From positions 1,054,001 to 1,118,000 of the forward strand of contig NZ_JAAOIY010000001.1 of the NCBI RefSeq assembly GCF_013184495.1: DNA of 64,000 nt, written 5' to 3'. Below the pieces are notes generated by a model. The model searched no databases, was not told the DNA's origin, and worked only from the letters and a program-made list of their open reading frames with translations. The stretch comes from Sporosarcina jiandibaonis (GTDB lineage: Bacteria > Bacillota > Bacilli > Bacillales_A > Planococcaceae). This document shows positions 47,430 through 56,853 of the stretch, one piece after another (positions within the stretch are counted from its first letter, which is position 1; each line of letters begins with the position of its first letter). The position numbers and the translations under genes were made by a program.

Positions 47430-48152
47430 ATGGAAAATAATACGTTTTTTTCTGGACTAAAAGCCGGAATGAGCATTGCAATAGGCTATTTTCCCGTTGC
47501 GCTCACATTTGGACTTCTCGCAAAAACTGCCGGCCTCTCAATGATTGAAGCGACGGCTATGAGCATCTTCGTTTATGCGGGCGCTTCTCAATACATAGCT
47601 TTAAGCCTTATCGCCGATGCAGTCAACCCTTTGTTGATCGTCATGAATACGTTTGTCGTTAATATTCGACATTTTCTCATGACCGCTTCATTAAGTGAAA
47701 AATTAAAGCCCGAAAAACGGTGGATTAAAGCCATTTATTCGTTCGGAATCACTGATGAATCTTTTTCGATGCTCGCCACGAGTAAAAACAAAAAAATAAC
47801 AACTGCATTTACTTTCGGAGTAACCTTGATCGCATATGGAAGTTGGGTTATTTTCACAGCCGTCGGACATGTTGTCGGGGCAAATTTGCCACTTTTCCTC
47901 CAAGCCGCAATGTCAATCGCACTATTTGCAATGTTTGTCGGACTGCTTGTGCCTTCTATGAAAGGTAACCGAAAAGTTGTTATGTTGGCGACTATAGCAG
48001 CCGCAATTCATTGTTTTTTTTATTTCACCGAACTCTTATCAACCGGTTGGGCAATTCTCGTTGCAACACTCATCTCATCAGTTTTCGTTGAATTTATTTA
48101 TGCGAAACATCGTAAAACATCAGAACTGATATATTCAAGGGAGGGGGAGTAA
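47430..48152 (+). CDS. azlC: AzlC-family branched-chain amino acid exporter subunit
   Basis: 240 residues with about six helices. GLKAGMSIAIGYFPVALTFGLLA, FVYAGASQYIALSLI and NIRHFLMTASLSEKLK are AzlC signatures. With AzlD it exports branched-chain amino acids and 4-azaleucine. The gene is 1 base from azlD. Confidence 0.9.
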   Translation: MENNTFFSGLKAGMSIAIGYFPVALTFGLLAKTAGLSMIEATAMSIFVYAGASQYIALSLIADAVNPLLIVMNTFVVNIRHFLMTASLSEKLKPEKRWIKAIYSFGITDESFSMLATSKNKKITTAFTFGVTLIAYGSWVIFTAVGHVVGANLPLFLQAAMSIALFAMFVGLLVPSMKGNRKVVMLATIAAAIHCFFYFTELLSTGWAILVATLISSVFVEFIYAKHRKTSELIYSREGE

Positions 48153-48153
48153 A

Positions 48154-48462
48154 TTGGGACCTGCATATTGGTGGATGCTTTTTGGAATGGCGCTAGTTAC
48201 ATATATTCCTAGAATGATTCCTCTGACTTTTCTGGAAGGTAAAGAATTGCCTCCTATTATTTCCGGTATTCTTCGAAACATTCCATACGCCGTACTTGGA
48301 GCACTTATCTTCCCTGGTATTTTGTTCGTACAAGAAGGAAATATTCTTTTCGGCATTATCGGAGCCGGGGCAGCATTTTTAATAGCAATACTAGGCGGCG
48401 GCGTCATGTCTGTAGTTTTGGGTACAATTGGTGTACTTGCTGTTTATAGTTTATTTATGTAA
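48154..48462 (+). CDS. azlD: AzlD-family transport subunit
   Basis: 102 residues, three to four helices; YIPRMIPLTFLEGKELPPIISGILRNIPYAVLGALIFPGIL is the AzlD signature. TTG start with GGGAGGGGG 6 bases upstream, one base after azlC, so tightly coupled. It is the partner of AzlC in export. Confidence 0.9.
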   Translation: MGPAYWWMLFGMALVTYIPRMIPLTFLEGKELPPIISGILRNIPYAVLGALIFPGILFVQEGNILFGIIGAGAAFLIAILGGGVMSVVLGTIGVLAVYSLFM

Positions 48463-48564
48463 AAAGAATAGTCTATATTTCAAAAGAATGAGAAAGCAGC
48501 GGACTGAATATAAACTTGAATAATAGATTATTCAAGCTCATTATTAATGATTTTTAAGTAAATT

Positions 48565-48606
48565 AAAAAGTATGAGAGGAAAACTATCAAATTCCTCTCA
48601 TACTTT
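48565..48606. terminator. Terminator between azlD and csbA
   Basis: AAAGTATGAGAGGAA and TTCCTCTCATACTTT form a 15-bp perfect stem with a 10-nt loop, flanked by A- and T-rich bases; it serves both converging units. Confidence 0.8.
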
Positions 48607-48609
48607 TCT

Positions 48610-48861
48610 CTATTCTATATCCAAATGGTCGCGTGCTCGTTTAACCATTCGGCTTGCATACCAAAAACCGACTGTTAGTGATATAGCATCTACCGTATAC
48701 AATACCCAGTTATGTGTATAGCCCGCATAAACTGAGGCTGCTATTAACCCTGCTGTTAATAATAGCCCTACAACATGATGAAATGTTATGCGTGTAAACA
48801 ATACGACTAGTAAAGCAGGCATGATAGCCGCAAGTATGAATTTTGTTACGAATGAATCCAT
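48610..48861 (-). CDS. csbA: DUF2198 membrane protein (CsbA-like)
   Basis: 83 residues, three helices; FILAAIMPALLVVLFTRITFHHVVGLLLTAGLIAASVYAGYTHNW matches CsbA. In B. subtilis csbA is a sigma-B general-stress gene of unknown function and lies close to minJ. I see no convincing sigma-B promoter here. It follows minJ by 38 bases. Confidence 0.85.
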   Translation of the reverse strand: MDSFVTKFILAAIMPALLVVLFTRITFHHVVGLLLTAGLIAASVYAGYTHNWVLYTVDAISLTVGFWYASRMVKRARDHLDIE

Positions 48862-48899
48862 GTTAGCAACAACCTTCCCTTACAAACAAACGGTTACGC

Positions 48900-50069
48900 T
48901 TACCGTATAACCAATATTCCAAGACGATGATGGTCATGACGATAAATGACTTGTTGCATGAGTCGTACTTCTCCATCGCGCCCAAGAACCTGCAACCGGC
49001 AGTGCGCGGCATTAATTTGAATGGCATCGTATAATTCTTTTTCGTTCATTACTTCTAACCCATTGACGGATCTGATACATTCCCCTGGAAGTAAACCCAT
49101 CTTATCGCCCGGCGAATTAGGTAATACCCCCGCAATAACAACCCCAGTCGATTTTGGCGCTACGACAAATGCGCCGCTGCGCTCTTGAACCGACACAATT
49201 ACGGAAAACACGGCACGTCCTGCAACACCGAATAAAAGTGCCGCTACGCCCAATACAGGCATCCATATCGCACTAACACCAAGTGCAAAGACAACGGTTC
49301 CGATAACTATCACGCCACGTCCAATTCTCGGGAATGCGATATTAGGATACGATGAGCGAATCACTTGGGAAAACCCGATAATAAGTGGAACAGGAACAAA
49401 AGTAAATGCGTTCTCAGCCAGCGTAAACTGTGGCCAATAAGGTAAATACGCCTGAATTAAATCACCAGGGACAATAAACAAAACCGGCAAAAGCCAAAGT
49501 CGCTTTGTTTTGAAAGCTGTGGCTTGAAGCCCTCTTTTAGTCTTTTTCAAAAATGGAGACGTATCTCGCTCGCCGTATCGGCTAATTAGAAAACCTTCAG
49601 CAACTAATAATAAACCTGCAATGATCGCAACGGTTACAACTAAATCACCGAATAAGTCTACGTTAGCCGGCGACCATCCACGGTAAACAAAATCACTAGC
49701 ATAACGTTCCATGAAAAAGATTATAAAATATGCAACAGCCGCAAAATAAATTGGAGACATTATTTTATAATAAAAAGAAAGAAGTCCAACAAACGCCGCA
49801 ATGCAAAATAAAACCAGCCAACCTGAGTCTACTGCCAAACCGGCACCCGATATAAGAATCGATAAAATAATCGCATATGGCCAGGATTCTGATAATAGTC
49901 GTTTTAACTCAGTAAATCCTGGCATCAAGCGAACTCTGAAACTACGTCGTTCTCTCTTCACCCGCATATAGCCTAAAAACACTGCCGCGATTAGTGTGGC
50001 CACAAATAGTGGATTCAGAAAAAATAACGATGCAGCTGTTAGTACTTCTAGTAATATATCTTTCACCAT
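48900..50069 (-). CDS. minJ: MinJ, division-site topology protein with PDZ domain
   Basis: 389 residues. The N-terminal two thirds hold about eight membrane helices; the C-terminal cytoplasmic PDZ domain (about 300-389) has GVVIAGVLPNSPGDKMGLLPGECIRSVNGLEV. MinJ links DivIVA to MinCD and so restricts division to midcell. Position between csbA and ctpB fits B. subtilis. Length there is 397. Confidence 0.88.
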   Translation of the reverse strand: MVKDILLEVLTAASLFFLNPLFVATLIAAVFLGYMRVKRERRSFRVRLMPGFTELKRLLSESWPYAIILSILISGAGLAVDSGWLVLFCIAAFVGLLSFYYKIMSPIYFAAVAYFIIFFMERYASDFVYRGWSPANVDLFGDLVVTVAIIAGLLLVAEGFLISRYGERDTSPFLKKTKRGLQATAFKTKRLWLLPVLFIVPGDLIQAYLPYWPQFTLAENAFTFVPVPLIIGFSQVIRSSYPNIAFPRIGRGVIVIGTVVFALGVSAIWMPVLGVAALLFGVAGRAVFSVIVSVQERSGAFVVAPKSTGVVIAGVLPNSPGDKMGLLPGECIRSVNGLEVMNEKELYDAIQINAAHCRLQVLGRDGEVRLMQQVIYRHDHHRLGILVIR

Positions 50070-50186
50070 GTACCGACACCATCCTATTCATTACTACACT
50101 ATTTCTATCTATTGTAACAAATGAACAGTACATTAGGCGAATCCTTATTGACTATTTTCAGAAGATTATTTTTAGAATAATAAAAA

Positions 50187-50228
50187 TAAGCTGTTAACGG
50201 GATGGAATTCAATCCGTTAACAGCTGTT
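50187..50228 (-). terminator. Terminator of ctpB
   Basis: AGCTGTTAACGG (50189-50200) pairs with CCGTTAACAGCT (50214-50225); TTATTTTTATT follows on the minus strand. Confidence 0.8.
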
Positions 50229-50240
50229 TCTACGTAGAGT

Positions 50241-51674
50241 TTACTTTTCCGCCAATAGATGCAGTAAATAATCTAATCCCATTTGTAATTGAACGTCATT
50301 TTCACGATTTTCACGATAGATTTCAATTTCTTTTTGCAATGCCGTGAAAAATTGTCGATCCATCTTGCCTGATTGTTCCACCTTGGACTCCTCTTGAAAC
50401 TCTTTAACCGCGTCCGATGTTGCTTCATCAAAATAGCCATCGTCGCGCCCTAAAGTATAACCAAGTCCGGCGAGTAACTTTTGACTGTAGGCAACATCGT
50501 CAGAAAAATCGCCTTCAGTATATTCAGCAGAAACTAAACGAATATGCTCATTAAACAACTCATTTTGGGCTATTTTCAGATCGGCTTCTACGCCTTTGCC
50601 GTGTATCCATTTTTCTTTCGGCGTCAGCCATTTTGCAGTTGATAACTTCACTTTTCCGCCGTTTGCTAGATCCTTTGTGTCTTGGACAGTTCCTTTCCCA
50701 AAACTTTCAGTGCCTGCGATGGATGCTCTTCGTAAATCCTTTAAAGCGCCGCTTAACATTTCACTAGCTGATGCACTTCCTTTATCTTGAAGCAAAACCA
50801 GCGGAACTTTCTTCAGCTGGCTATCAAATTTTATTTTTTCATCCTGGTCTGCGACTAGCGGAGTTAAGGCCCCGTTCGCATCTTGTAAATAGGCATATAC
50901 CGTATCTTCTTGAAGAAGACTCGATAAGATTGTGCCGACACTGTGTAAATAGCCCCCGGGATTGCCACGGACATCGATTACAAACGCTTCAGCGCCATCA
51001 CCAATCAAGTTTTCAGATGCGATTGCCCATTCCTTAGCAGTTTCACTTCCGAAGGTCGTAATCGATATGTAACCGACTTTGCGTTCCTTCTCTTCGATTA
51101 ATTCACTACTTACCGTCGTTACAGGTATAACATCGCGAATAATCGAAATTTCAAGATGTTTATTTAACTCAGGTCTATAAATCGTCATCGTAACAGCTGT
51201 CCCTTTTTCCCCTCGAATTTTCTTAACCACATCTTGTAATGTACCACCGTCTAACGGTTTGCCATCAATACGAATAATTTCATCATAGGGACGTAATCCA
51301 GCTTTATCGGCAGGAGATGACTTTACAGGGGCAACTATTATAAATTTTCCATTAGACCTTGTAATTTCTGCACCGATTCCGATTCTTTCACCCGCAAGCG
51401 ACTCTTCATGAGCAGCAGCTTCTTCTTCTGATAAATAGGTTGAATATGGATCACCAATCACTTCAGTCATCCCTCTTAGTGCGCCTTCGATGAGAAGTTC
51501 TCCTTCTACAGGGTAAACGCCTTGATCCTTAATAATTGTAAAGGCTTCATCGATAACATCGAATGAGCTTTTTTCAACACTCTTATCACCTTTCCCTTTA
51601 TTCGAGATTAAAAATATTGATGTTGCAGCCACCGCAATTATGACTAAAAGTAAAAGCCAGCTTCTTCGCAGAAT
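50241..51674 (-). CDS. ctpB: CtpB-like S41 carboxy-terminal processing peptidase, apparent AUU start
   Basis: 477 residues from ATT at 51674, which gives MLRRSWLLLLVIIAVAATSIFLI, a proper signal anchor, with GGAGGAGGGAGC just upstream. CTG at 51671 is an alternative; the GTG at 51632 would cut the anchor and has no ribosome site. Domains: PDZ (IGIGAEITRSNGKFIIVAPVKSSPADKAGLRPYDEIIRIDG), S41 core with Ser in GSASASEMLSGALKD and Lys in GTESFGKGTVQ, and a C-terminal peptidoglycan-binding-like domain (QKLLAGLGYTLGRDDGYFDEATSDAVKEFQ). B. subtilis CtpB cleaves SpoIVFA to allow sigma-K activation. Confidence 0.9.
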   Translation of the reverse strand: MLRRSWLLLLVIIAVAATSIFLISNKGKGDKSVEKSSFDVIDEAFTIIKDQGVYPVEGELLIEGALRGMTEVIGDPYSTYLSEEEAAAHEESLAGERIGIGAEITRSNGKFIIVAPVKSSPADKAGLRPYDEIIRIDGKPLDGGTLQDVVKKIRGEKGTAVTMTIYRPELNKHLEISIIRDVIPVTTVSSELIEEKERKVGYISITTFGSETAKEWAIASENLIGDGAEAFVIDVRGNPGGYLHSVGTILSSLLQEDTVYAYLQDANGALTPLVADQDEKIKFDSQLKKVPLVLLQDKGSASASEMLSGALKDLRRASIAGTESFGKGTVQDTKDLANGGKVKLSTAKWLTPKEKWIHGKGVEADLKIAQNELFNEHIRLVSAEYTEGDFSDDVAYSQKLLAGLGYTLGRDDGYFDEATSDAVKEFQEESKVEQSGKMDRQFFTALQKEIEIYRENRENDVQLQMGLDYLLHLLAEK

Positions 51675-51738
51675 GCTCCCTCCTCCGTTTACTATATGAA
51701 CGGAAAATTAACATTACAACTACAGAAACTGGCTAAAT

Positions 51739-52317
51739 TCATTTTAAGTTATTTACAAGCTCTTCCATCATCTTTTCATCCATCGGACCAACAAATTTAT
51801 GCACGATTTCACCGCTTGTTCCAAGCATGAATGTCGTCGGTATCGATACGATTTCATACATTCTTTCTACTTTCCCGTCTTTATCCAACGGAATCGGGAA
51901 AGTTAATCCGTAGGCATCTATAAATTCCTCAACGCCTTTAAGTCCTCTTCTCTCTGTATTCGTCATATTGACTGCAACAATTTCGACATTTGCGGACTCT
52001 TTATTCTTTTTATAATAATTTTCCATATGCGGCATCTCAGCTTTACACGGGCCGCACCAGGAAGCCCAAAAGTTAAGAATGACTTTCTTTCCTTTCAAGT
52101 CCGATAAGTTTAGCTGTTCACCTGACATTGTCGTAAGGTCAAAGTCCGGAGGCAAATTCCCTGGTTCAAGTCCCACGATATTTTTCCCATCTGATTTAAC
52201 GACGGAAGCAACTTGATCACTAGGTGCATTTTTTTCAATATTGGATTTTACTGTCATGACAATCATTGATCCGATAACTAATATAGCAATTAGATAACCG
52301 ATCATCTTTTTATTCAT
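51739..52317 (-). CDS. ResA/TlpA-like membrane-anchored thiol-disulfide oxidoreductase
   Basis: 192 residues. An N-terminal helix (about 6-23) anchors an outside thioredoxin domain with WCGPC (Cys-88/Cys-91) and the cis-Pro in SIPTTF. LPPDFDLTTMSGEQLNLSDLKGKKVILNFWASWCGPC is typical of the ResA/TlpA/AhpC-TSA redoxins. It may keep an exported protein reduced, such as cytochrome c apoprotein (a cytochrome c551 is encoded 4 kb away). It overlaps the upstream membrane gene by 4 bases. Confidence 0.88.
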   Translation of the reverse strand: MNKKMIGYLIAILVIGSMIVMTVKSNIEKNAPSDQVASVVKSDGKNIVGLEPGNLPPDFDLTTMSGEQLNLSDLKGKKVILNFWASWCGPCKAEMPHMENYYKKNKESANVEIVAVNMTNTERRGLKGVEEFIDAYGLTFPIPLDKDGKVERMYEIVSIPTTFMLGTSGEIVHKFVGPMDEKMMEELVNNLK

Positions 52318-52964
52318 AAACGTCCCTCCGATTTATCTTTATCATTTTGTCCTAAGAATATTATTATGAAAATCGTTACTAGAATTGTTGAGAAAAATGA
52401 ACTGTCTATATAACTGGAAGGCTGAAATAAGGATGTGAAAAAGTGGCCAGCTGCAAATAGTAAAGCTAACTGGATTACCGCATTCTCCATTTTATGAATG
52501 CTAATCCATATGATGATAGCGACTAGCGTGAACATGATGATTGTAACCGATTCAGCTAGTTTGGTTCCTTCATTCATGATTGCCATAGTTAATTGAAAGA
52601 TTGTTTGTATTGTAATGAATCCTAAAAACAATGCTTGTTTATCGAGCGTATGCAATCCGTTCTTCTTTAATTCAATTACGATTGTAACCATTCCAGCTAA
52701 GAGTCCCAAATATAAACCAACTTCTCCACCGTTGAAATATATTATGGATAATGGCGATTTAATGACATTTTCAAAATCAGTTAGTATCACGCTTAATTTC
52801 CAGACGAGGACGAAATAAAAAATCGAATCGGCCAACACGCTAGAAATGCGTTTTCCAAAACGTAACCGAATGGCTAAATAAGCTAACGCGCAGGCTAGCA
52901 CTAGCGCGACCCAAGAAGAGGGTACTGTTGTATTGCCGATGATAAATAACTTTGTTACAGGCAT
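52314..52964 (-). CDS. Polytopic membrane protein paired with the redoxin
   Basis: 216 residues with six to seven helices. The outline (FYFVLVWKLSVIL, FNGGEVGLYLGLLAGM) is vaguely like the prolipoprotein diacylglyceryl transferase fold, but the catalytic Arg/His signature of Lgt is not seen. ATG with GGAGAG upstream. The 4-base overlap with the redoxin suggests that both form a functional pair, perhaps electron supply or substrate for the thioredoxin domain; this is inference. No Cys pair is visible in its helices, which argues against a CcdA-like electron conduit. Confidence 0.65.
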   Translation of the reverse strand: MPVTKLFIIGNTTVPSSWVALVLACALAYLAIRLRFGKRISSVLADSIFYFVLVWKLSVILTDFENVIKSPLSIIYFNGGEVGLYLGLLAGMVTIVIELKKNGLHTLDKQALFLGFITIQTIFQLTMAIMNEGTKLAESVTIIMFTLVAIIIWISIHKMENAVIQLALLFAAGHFFTSLFQPSSYIDSSFFSTILVTIFIIIFLGQNDKDKSEGRL

Positions 52965-53040
52965 CCTTTACTCTCCTCAGTTTATAAAATCCTTATATTA
53001 GCTTACCCAATCCGCAATTGCATGGCTAGGTTTTTGCCCA

Positions 53041-53072
53041 AGAAAAAACCCTCGCAATGGAGGGTTTTAAAA
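53041..53072 (-). terminator. Terminator of the EnvC-like gene
   Basis: AAAACCCTC (53045-53053) and GAGGGTTTT (53060-53068); TTTTTTC follows on the minus strand. Confidence 0.8.
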
Positions 53073-53076
53073 TTTA

Positions 53077-54432
53077 TTAAAATGGTACGTAACTTCTAGG
53101 ATTTACTACTGAATTACCGTAAGCAGTCCATCCGCCAATATGGAATTCAAAATGAAGATGCGGACCTGATGATCGTCCTGTATTCCCCATTTTACCGATA
53201 ACTTGTCCTTTGGAAACAACTTGACCGGAACTGACGTTTATACTTGATAGATGCGCATATAATGTTGTGTAAATTTTACCGTTAACCGAATGCTTGATCA
53301 TAATTATATTTCCATATGTACCAAGTACGCCAGTACGCTGAACCACTCCATGTCCCGCAGCTAATATTGGTGTGCCACTCGAGTTCGCAACATCGATTCC
53401 ACGGTGATTAGTCGAATCAACAAAATCAAGTTTACGGTAACCAAATTCAGAGGAAACATATCCTGCAGCCGGTCTTGTCCAATCGCCATTTGATACAGGC
53501 GGTGCTGGTGTTGTCGGTGTTGGAGCCGGGCTGTTAGAACTTCCGCCTGTTTTACTTGCAGAAGCTTTTTGAGCTGCTGCAGCTGCAGCTTTTTTCCTTG
53601 CTTCTTCTTCCGCTTTCTTTCTAGCAATCTCTGCCTGACGTGCGAGTTCAGCTATACGCGCTTCTTCTGCAGCGATTGCTTGTTCAACTTCTTTACTAAC
53701 CTCATGAGCCTCGTGATATTCTTTTTCTAGCTTCTTCTTTTCTTTACCTAATTTCTTTTGTTCTGCTTCAAGTTTATTCACAAGTTGAGCTTTTTCTTTT
53801 TTCTGAGAATCCAATGATACTTTTAATCTTGTAAGTTCGTCTTTTCGCTTTTCTTGGTCTCTAAGTTTTTGTTCAACTAGTTTCTTCTCTACTTCCAACT
53901 GTTCTTTATCTTCGTTTTGTTGCTTCATAATATCGCGATCCGCTTCCATTAATGTGCTAACGGCTGAGTATCGATCGATGAAATCAGAGAAGCTATTCGC
54001 TCCCAGTAATACGTCCAAATAGTTTACTTGTCCGCCCGTGACTTGCATGGCACGAATACGGTCACGCAAAACAACATCGCGCTCTTCAATTCTTTTTTCA
54101 AGTTTTGCAATGGACTTTTGCAATTTCTTAATTTCTCGGGTTGTTTGCGCAATTTCCTCTTCGACACGTTCGATATCAGTATTCGTTTTATTCACTTTAT
54201 TTGTCAACTCATTAATTTGACTGCGAATTGACTCGACTTTCGATTCGACTTTATTAATTTCAGAATCTTTCACTTTAATATCAGAGTTTAAATCCTCTTT
54301 TTTCTTTTCTATATTTTGTTTTTCAACTTGCATATCTTTCAAAGAGCTTGCAAAAGCTGAAGGATTTTCTATTGCGGTTGTTAAAAATAATATTGCAACC
54401 AAAAACGGCAGCATCCATTTCGACATTCTCAA
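53077..54432 (-). CDS. EnvC-like murein hydrolase (coiled coil + M23 peptidase)
   Basis: 451 residues. Signal peptide to about residue 28; a long coiled coil (about 30-270, rich in K/E/Q/R); an Ala/Lys then Thr/Pro-rich linker; and an M23 domain (about 320-451). Zinc ligands are present: NHRGIDVAN (HxxxD) and SGPHLHFEFH (HxH). So this member should be catalytically able, unlike E. coli EnvC. It follows ftsX by 40 bases, and FtsEX commonly controls such hydrolases through the coiled coil. TTG at 54432 is the start (GGGG 10 bases upstream), or ATG two codons later. Confidence 0.9.
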   Translation of the reverse strand: MRMSKWMLPFLVAILFLTTAIENPSAFASSLKDMQVEKQNIEKKKEDLNSDIKVKDSEINKVESKVESIRSQINELTNKVNKTNTDIERVEEEIAQTTREIKKLQKSIAKLEKRIEERDVVLRDRIRAMQVTGGQVNYLDVLLGANSFSDFIDRYSAVSTLMEADRDIMKQQNEDKEQLEVEKKLVEQKLRDQEKRKDELTRLKVSLDSQKKEKAQLVNKLEAEQKKLGKEKKKLEKEYHEAHEVSKEVEQAIAAEEARIAELARQAEIARKKAEEEARKKAAAAAAQKASASKTGGSSNSPAPTPTTPAPPVSNGDWTRPAAGYVSSEFGYRKLDFVDSTNHRGIDVANSSGTPILAAGHGVVQRTGVLGTYGNIIMIKHSVNGKIYTTLYAHLSSINVSSGQVVSKGQVIGKMGNTGRSSGPHLHFEFHIGGWTAYGNSVVNPRSYVPF

Positions 54433-54472
54433 CTGATAATTTCCCCTTTCAATTCTTCTATCTCTTTAACTA

Positions 54473-55357
54473 TCAAACTTTCAAAAACTTTCTAACTGAC
54501 ATAAAACTGCCCCAAATCCCGATGAAGATTCCTAAACCAAGAATTAACGCATTTAATTGATAGATAAACGGCGTTACTTCAAGAAGTTTAAATAGTTCTC
54601 CTTCGATTTTAGGTTCGATGATATCGTATAAATTAAAGTAAGCGACTGTAAGCAATATCATCGGTAGAAGCGCGCCTAGAATACCAAGCCAAATTCCTTC
54701 CAATATGAATGGAATTCTAACGAAGTTATTTGTGGCCCCCACAAGCTTCATTATTTCAATTTCATTTCTACGTGCGTTAATCGTGACTCTTATCGTATTG
54801 GAAATCAAGAACATTGCTGTGAATAATAGTGCAATGATAAGCCCGAGTCCAACATTTCGACCCGAATTGAGAAAACCGAATAACTTTTCAACTTTTCCTT
54901 CTCCGTAAATCACTTCGTAAGTATATTCATAGGTTTCAATTTTCTTCGCAATTTCAGCTGTCTGATGAGGATCAGCCGCTTTTAAATAAAATGCATGTCG
55001 CAGGGGATTATCTTGTTTGTATAAACCAAGTTCGTCTCCAAACCCTTTAATCATTTTACTCAATTCTTGCTCATTTGAAGAAAACTCCAAATCCTGTATG
55101 CCTTTTGTTTCTTGTATTTCTTTTTCCAACTTGGCGATTGCTTTATCATTTGCCGCTAAATCGACAATTACTTTTATTTCGACATCGTTTTCGATGTTAT
55201 CTGCAATTTTATTTAAATTCATCATGATGACAATAAAGACACCAACGAGCAAGAGAGTCACTGTAACCGCACTTACTGAGGCGAATGTCATCCAAGCATT
55301 CCGTCCGAGGCTTTTGAAACTTCCGCTAAGGTGTCGGCTAAATGTTCTAAACTTCAT
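54473..55357 (-). CDS. ftsX: Cell-division ABC transporter-like protein FtsX
   Basis: 294 residues, four helices. The first helix is ASVSAVTVTLLLVGVFIVIMMNL, followed by the extracellular domain (about 55-165), then helices with INARRNEIEIMKLVGATNNFVRIPFILEGIWLGILGA, the FtsX signature. With FtsE it gates wall hydrolases during division or elongation (CwlO in B. subtilis). The ATG at 55357 lies within the end of ftsE (11-base overlap), with GGAGGTG 9 bases before it. Confidence 0.94.
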   Translation of the reverse strand: MKFRTFSRHLSGSFKSLGRNAWMTFASVSAVTVTLLLVGVFIVIMMNLNKIADNIENDVEIKVIVDLAANDKAIAKLEKEIQETKGIQDLEFSSNEQELSKMIKGFGDELGLYKQDNPLRHAFYLKAADPHQTAEIAKKIETYEYTYEVIYGEGKVEKLFGFLNSGRNVGLGLIIALLFTAMFLISNTIRVTINARRNEIEIMKLVGATNNFVRIPFILEGIWLGILGALLPMILLTVAYFNLYDIIEPKIEGELFKLLEVTPFIYQLNALILGLGIFIGIWGSFMSVRKFLKV

Positions 55358-56033
55358 AGCCGTATGCACCTCCGAGTTCGTCGCGTGCGATTAGGCCGCC
55401 TTCAACTGCGATTACTCTGTGTTTCATCGTATTAACGATTTCTTTGTTATGAGTAGCCATGACAATCGTTGTGCCTCTTGCGTTAATTCGTTCGAAAATA
55501 TTCATGATTTCATAAGAAGTTTCCGGATCAAGGTTTCCTGTAGGCTCGTCTGCAATAACTAATTGAGGAACATTCACAATAGATCTAGCAATCGCTACGC
55601 GTTGTTGTTCGCCGCCGGATAATTCATTGGGAAACATTCGCGCTTTTTGTGCCAATCCGACAAGTTCCAGTACATCAGTAACTTTTTTTCGGATCCTAGC
55701 GGGGGTTTCTTCGATTACTTCAAGGGCAAATGCCACATTTTCATATACATTAAGTTTCGGTAGTAATTTAAAATCCTGAAATACGACACCGATGCGTCTT
55801 CGCAAATAAGGAACTTTTCTTCTTTTCAATGTTGCTAGATTAACACCATCTATAAATATATCTCCGCTTGTTGGCGTTTCCTCGCGGTACATCATTTTAA
55901 TGAATGTAGATTTTCCTGCACCACTTGGACCAACAACGTAAACAAATTCTCCGCGACTAATTTCTATATTAATGCCATTCGATGCAACGACGCCATTCGA
56001 ATACTTTTTGTAGACATCTTTCATCACAATCAT
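55347..56033 (-). CDS. ftsE: Cell-division ATP-binding protein FtsE
   Basis: 228 residues. ABC ATPase: Walker A GPSGAGKSTF (about 36-45), Q-loop VVFQDFKLLPKLNVYENVAFALEV, signature LSGGEQQRVAIAR, Walker B LVIADEPTGNLDPET, H-loop MATHN. It powers FtsX. Start of the ftsE-ftsX-hydrolase group; FtsEX overlap indicates coupling. Confidence 0.96.
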   Translation of the reverse strand: MIVMKDVYKKYSNGVVASNGINIEISRGEFVYVVGPSGAGKSTFIKMMYREETPTSGDIFIDGVNLATLKRRKVPYLRRRIGVVFQDFKLLPKLNVYENVAFALEVIEETPARIRKKVTDVLELVGLAQKARMFPNELSGGEQQRVAIARSIVNVPQLVIADEPTGNLDPETSYEIMNIFERINARGTTIVMATHNKEIVNTMKHRVIAVEGGLIARDELGGAYGYEV

Positions 56034-56196
56034 ACTAAAACCACCTGAATCTCTAATAATTAGATTTTATTCAACAACACCAATAGTATAGCATGTATTT
56101 TTCACTCTAACTATTACAGTTATATTTCATTTGGTTTAAGTGAATTTGATTCGGGTAGAAATATTCCCACATTCAGGCAAATAGTCGTTTTCACTC

Positions 56197-56240
56197 ATAA
56201 AAAAACACTAGCGGAAAAAATATCCGCTAGTGTTTTTTAC
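56197..56240 (-). terminator. Terminator of cccB
   Basis: AAAACACTAGCGGA and TCCGCTAGTGTTTT form a 14-bp stem with a 7-nt loop; T-run continues on both sides. Confidence 0.85.
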
Positions 56241-56246
56241 TTTTAC

Positions 56247-56579
56247 TTATTTTTTCTCAGCAAGCCATTTCGAAACTGCTTCGGCTTCTTCACCTTTGAT
56301 GAGTCCACCTGGCATTCCGCCCTGACCATTGATAATAATATCGTGGATTTCAGTTTCTGAAAGCTTCGAACCGATATTATTTAATGCAGGTGCGCCGCCG
56401 CCCTCTAGGTTGTTACCGTGACAAGAGATACATTTATTGTTGACGATTTTTTCAGCATCTACGCTCGCTACATCGCCGCTCGTATCCTTATCGCCGTCAT
56501 TTGCCGTATTCCCGCCGCCACCACATGCGCCGAGAACAAGAAGTGATGCAAAAATTGCTGCTAAAAGTTTTTTCTTCAC
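56247..56579 (-). CDS. cccB: Cytochrome c551, lipoprotein
   Basis: 110 residues. Lipobox VLGAC (Cys-19), a Gly/Asp-rich linker, then a small class I cytochrome c domain: haem site CISCH (50-54) and axial Met-89 in GGMPGG. It carries electrons on the outer face of the membrane. GGAGG is upstream. In B. subtilis cccB is also near ftsEX and prfB. Confidence 0.93.
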   Translation of the reverse strand: MKKKLLAAIFASLLVLGACGGGGNTANDGDKDTSGDVASVDAEKIVNNKCISCHGNNLEGGGAPALNNIGSKLSETEIHDIIINGQGGMPGGLIKGEEAEAVSKWLAEKK

Positions 56580-56853
56580 GCTGTTTCCTCCCTTGATTTT
56601 GTAGTTTGTTACATAGGAATATAAATATACATTCCTCTATTGCAGTATACCAAAAACATGGGCTTTTCAATCTTTTAACGTCAAAGCAGAATTCCGAAAA
56701 AACAACACAGCCCTTGTCGTGGCAACATTTACCAAGACATGTCACGATTCTGTGAACGTGGCTTTTTGATGTTTATCTGTTTTCTCGAGAAATATCATAT
56801 AATTACTTCATCTATAATACTCATATTGCCTATTTGACTTTTTATAAACATTT

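Noticed and set aside
48862..48899. Sigma-B promoter for csbA
   Set aside because: GTTTGT and GGGAAG are present but only about 6 bases apart, not 12-15.
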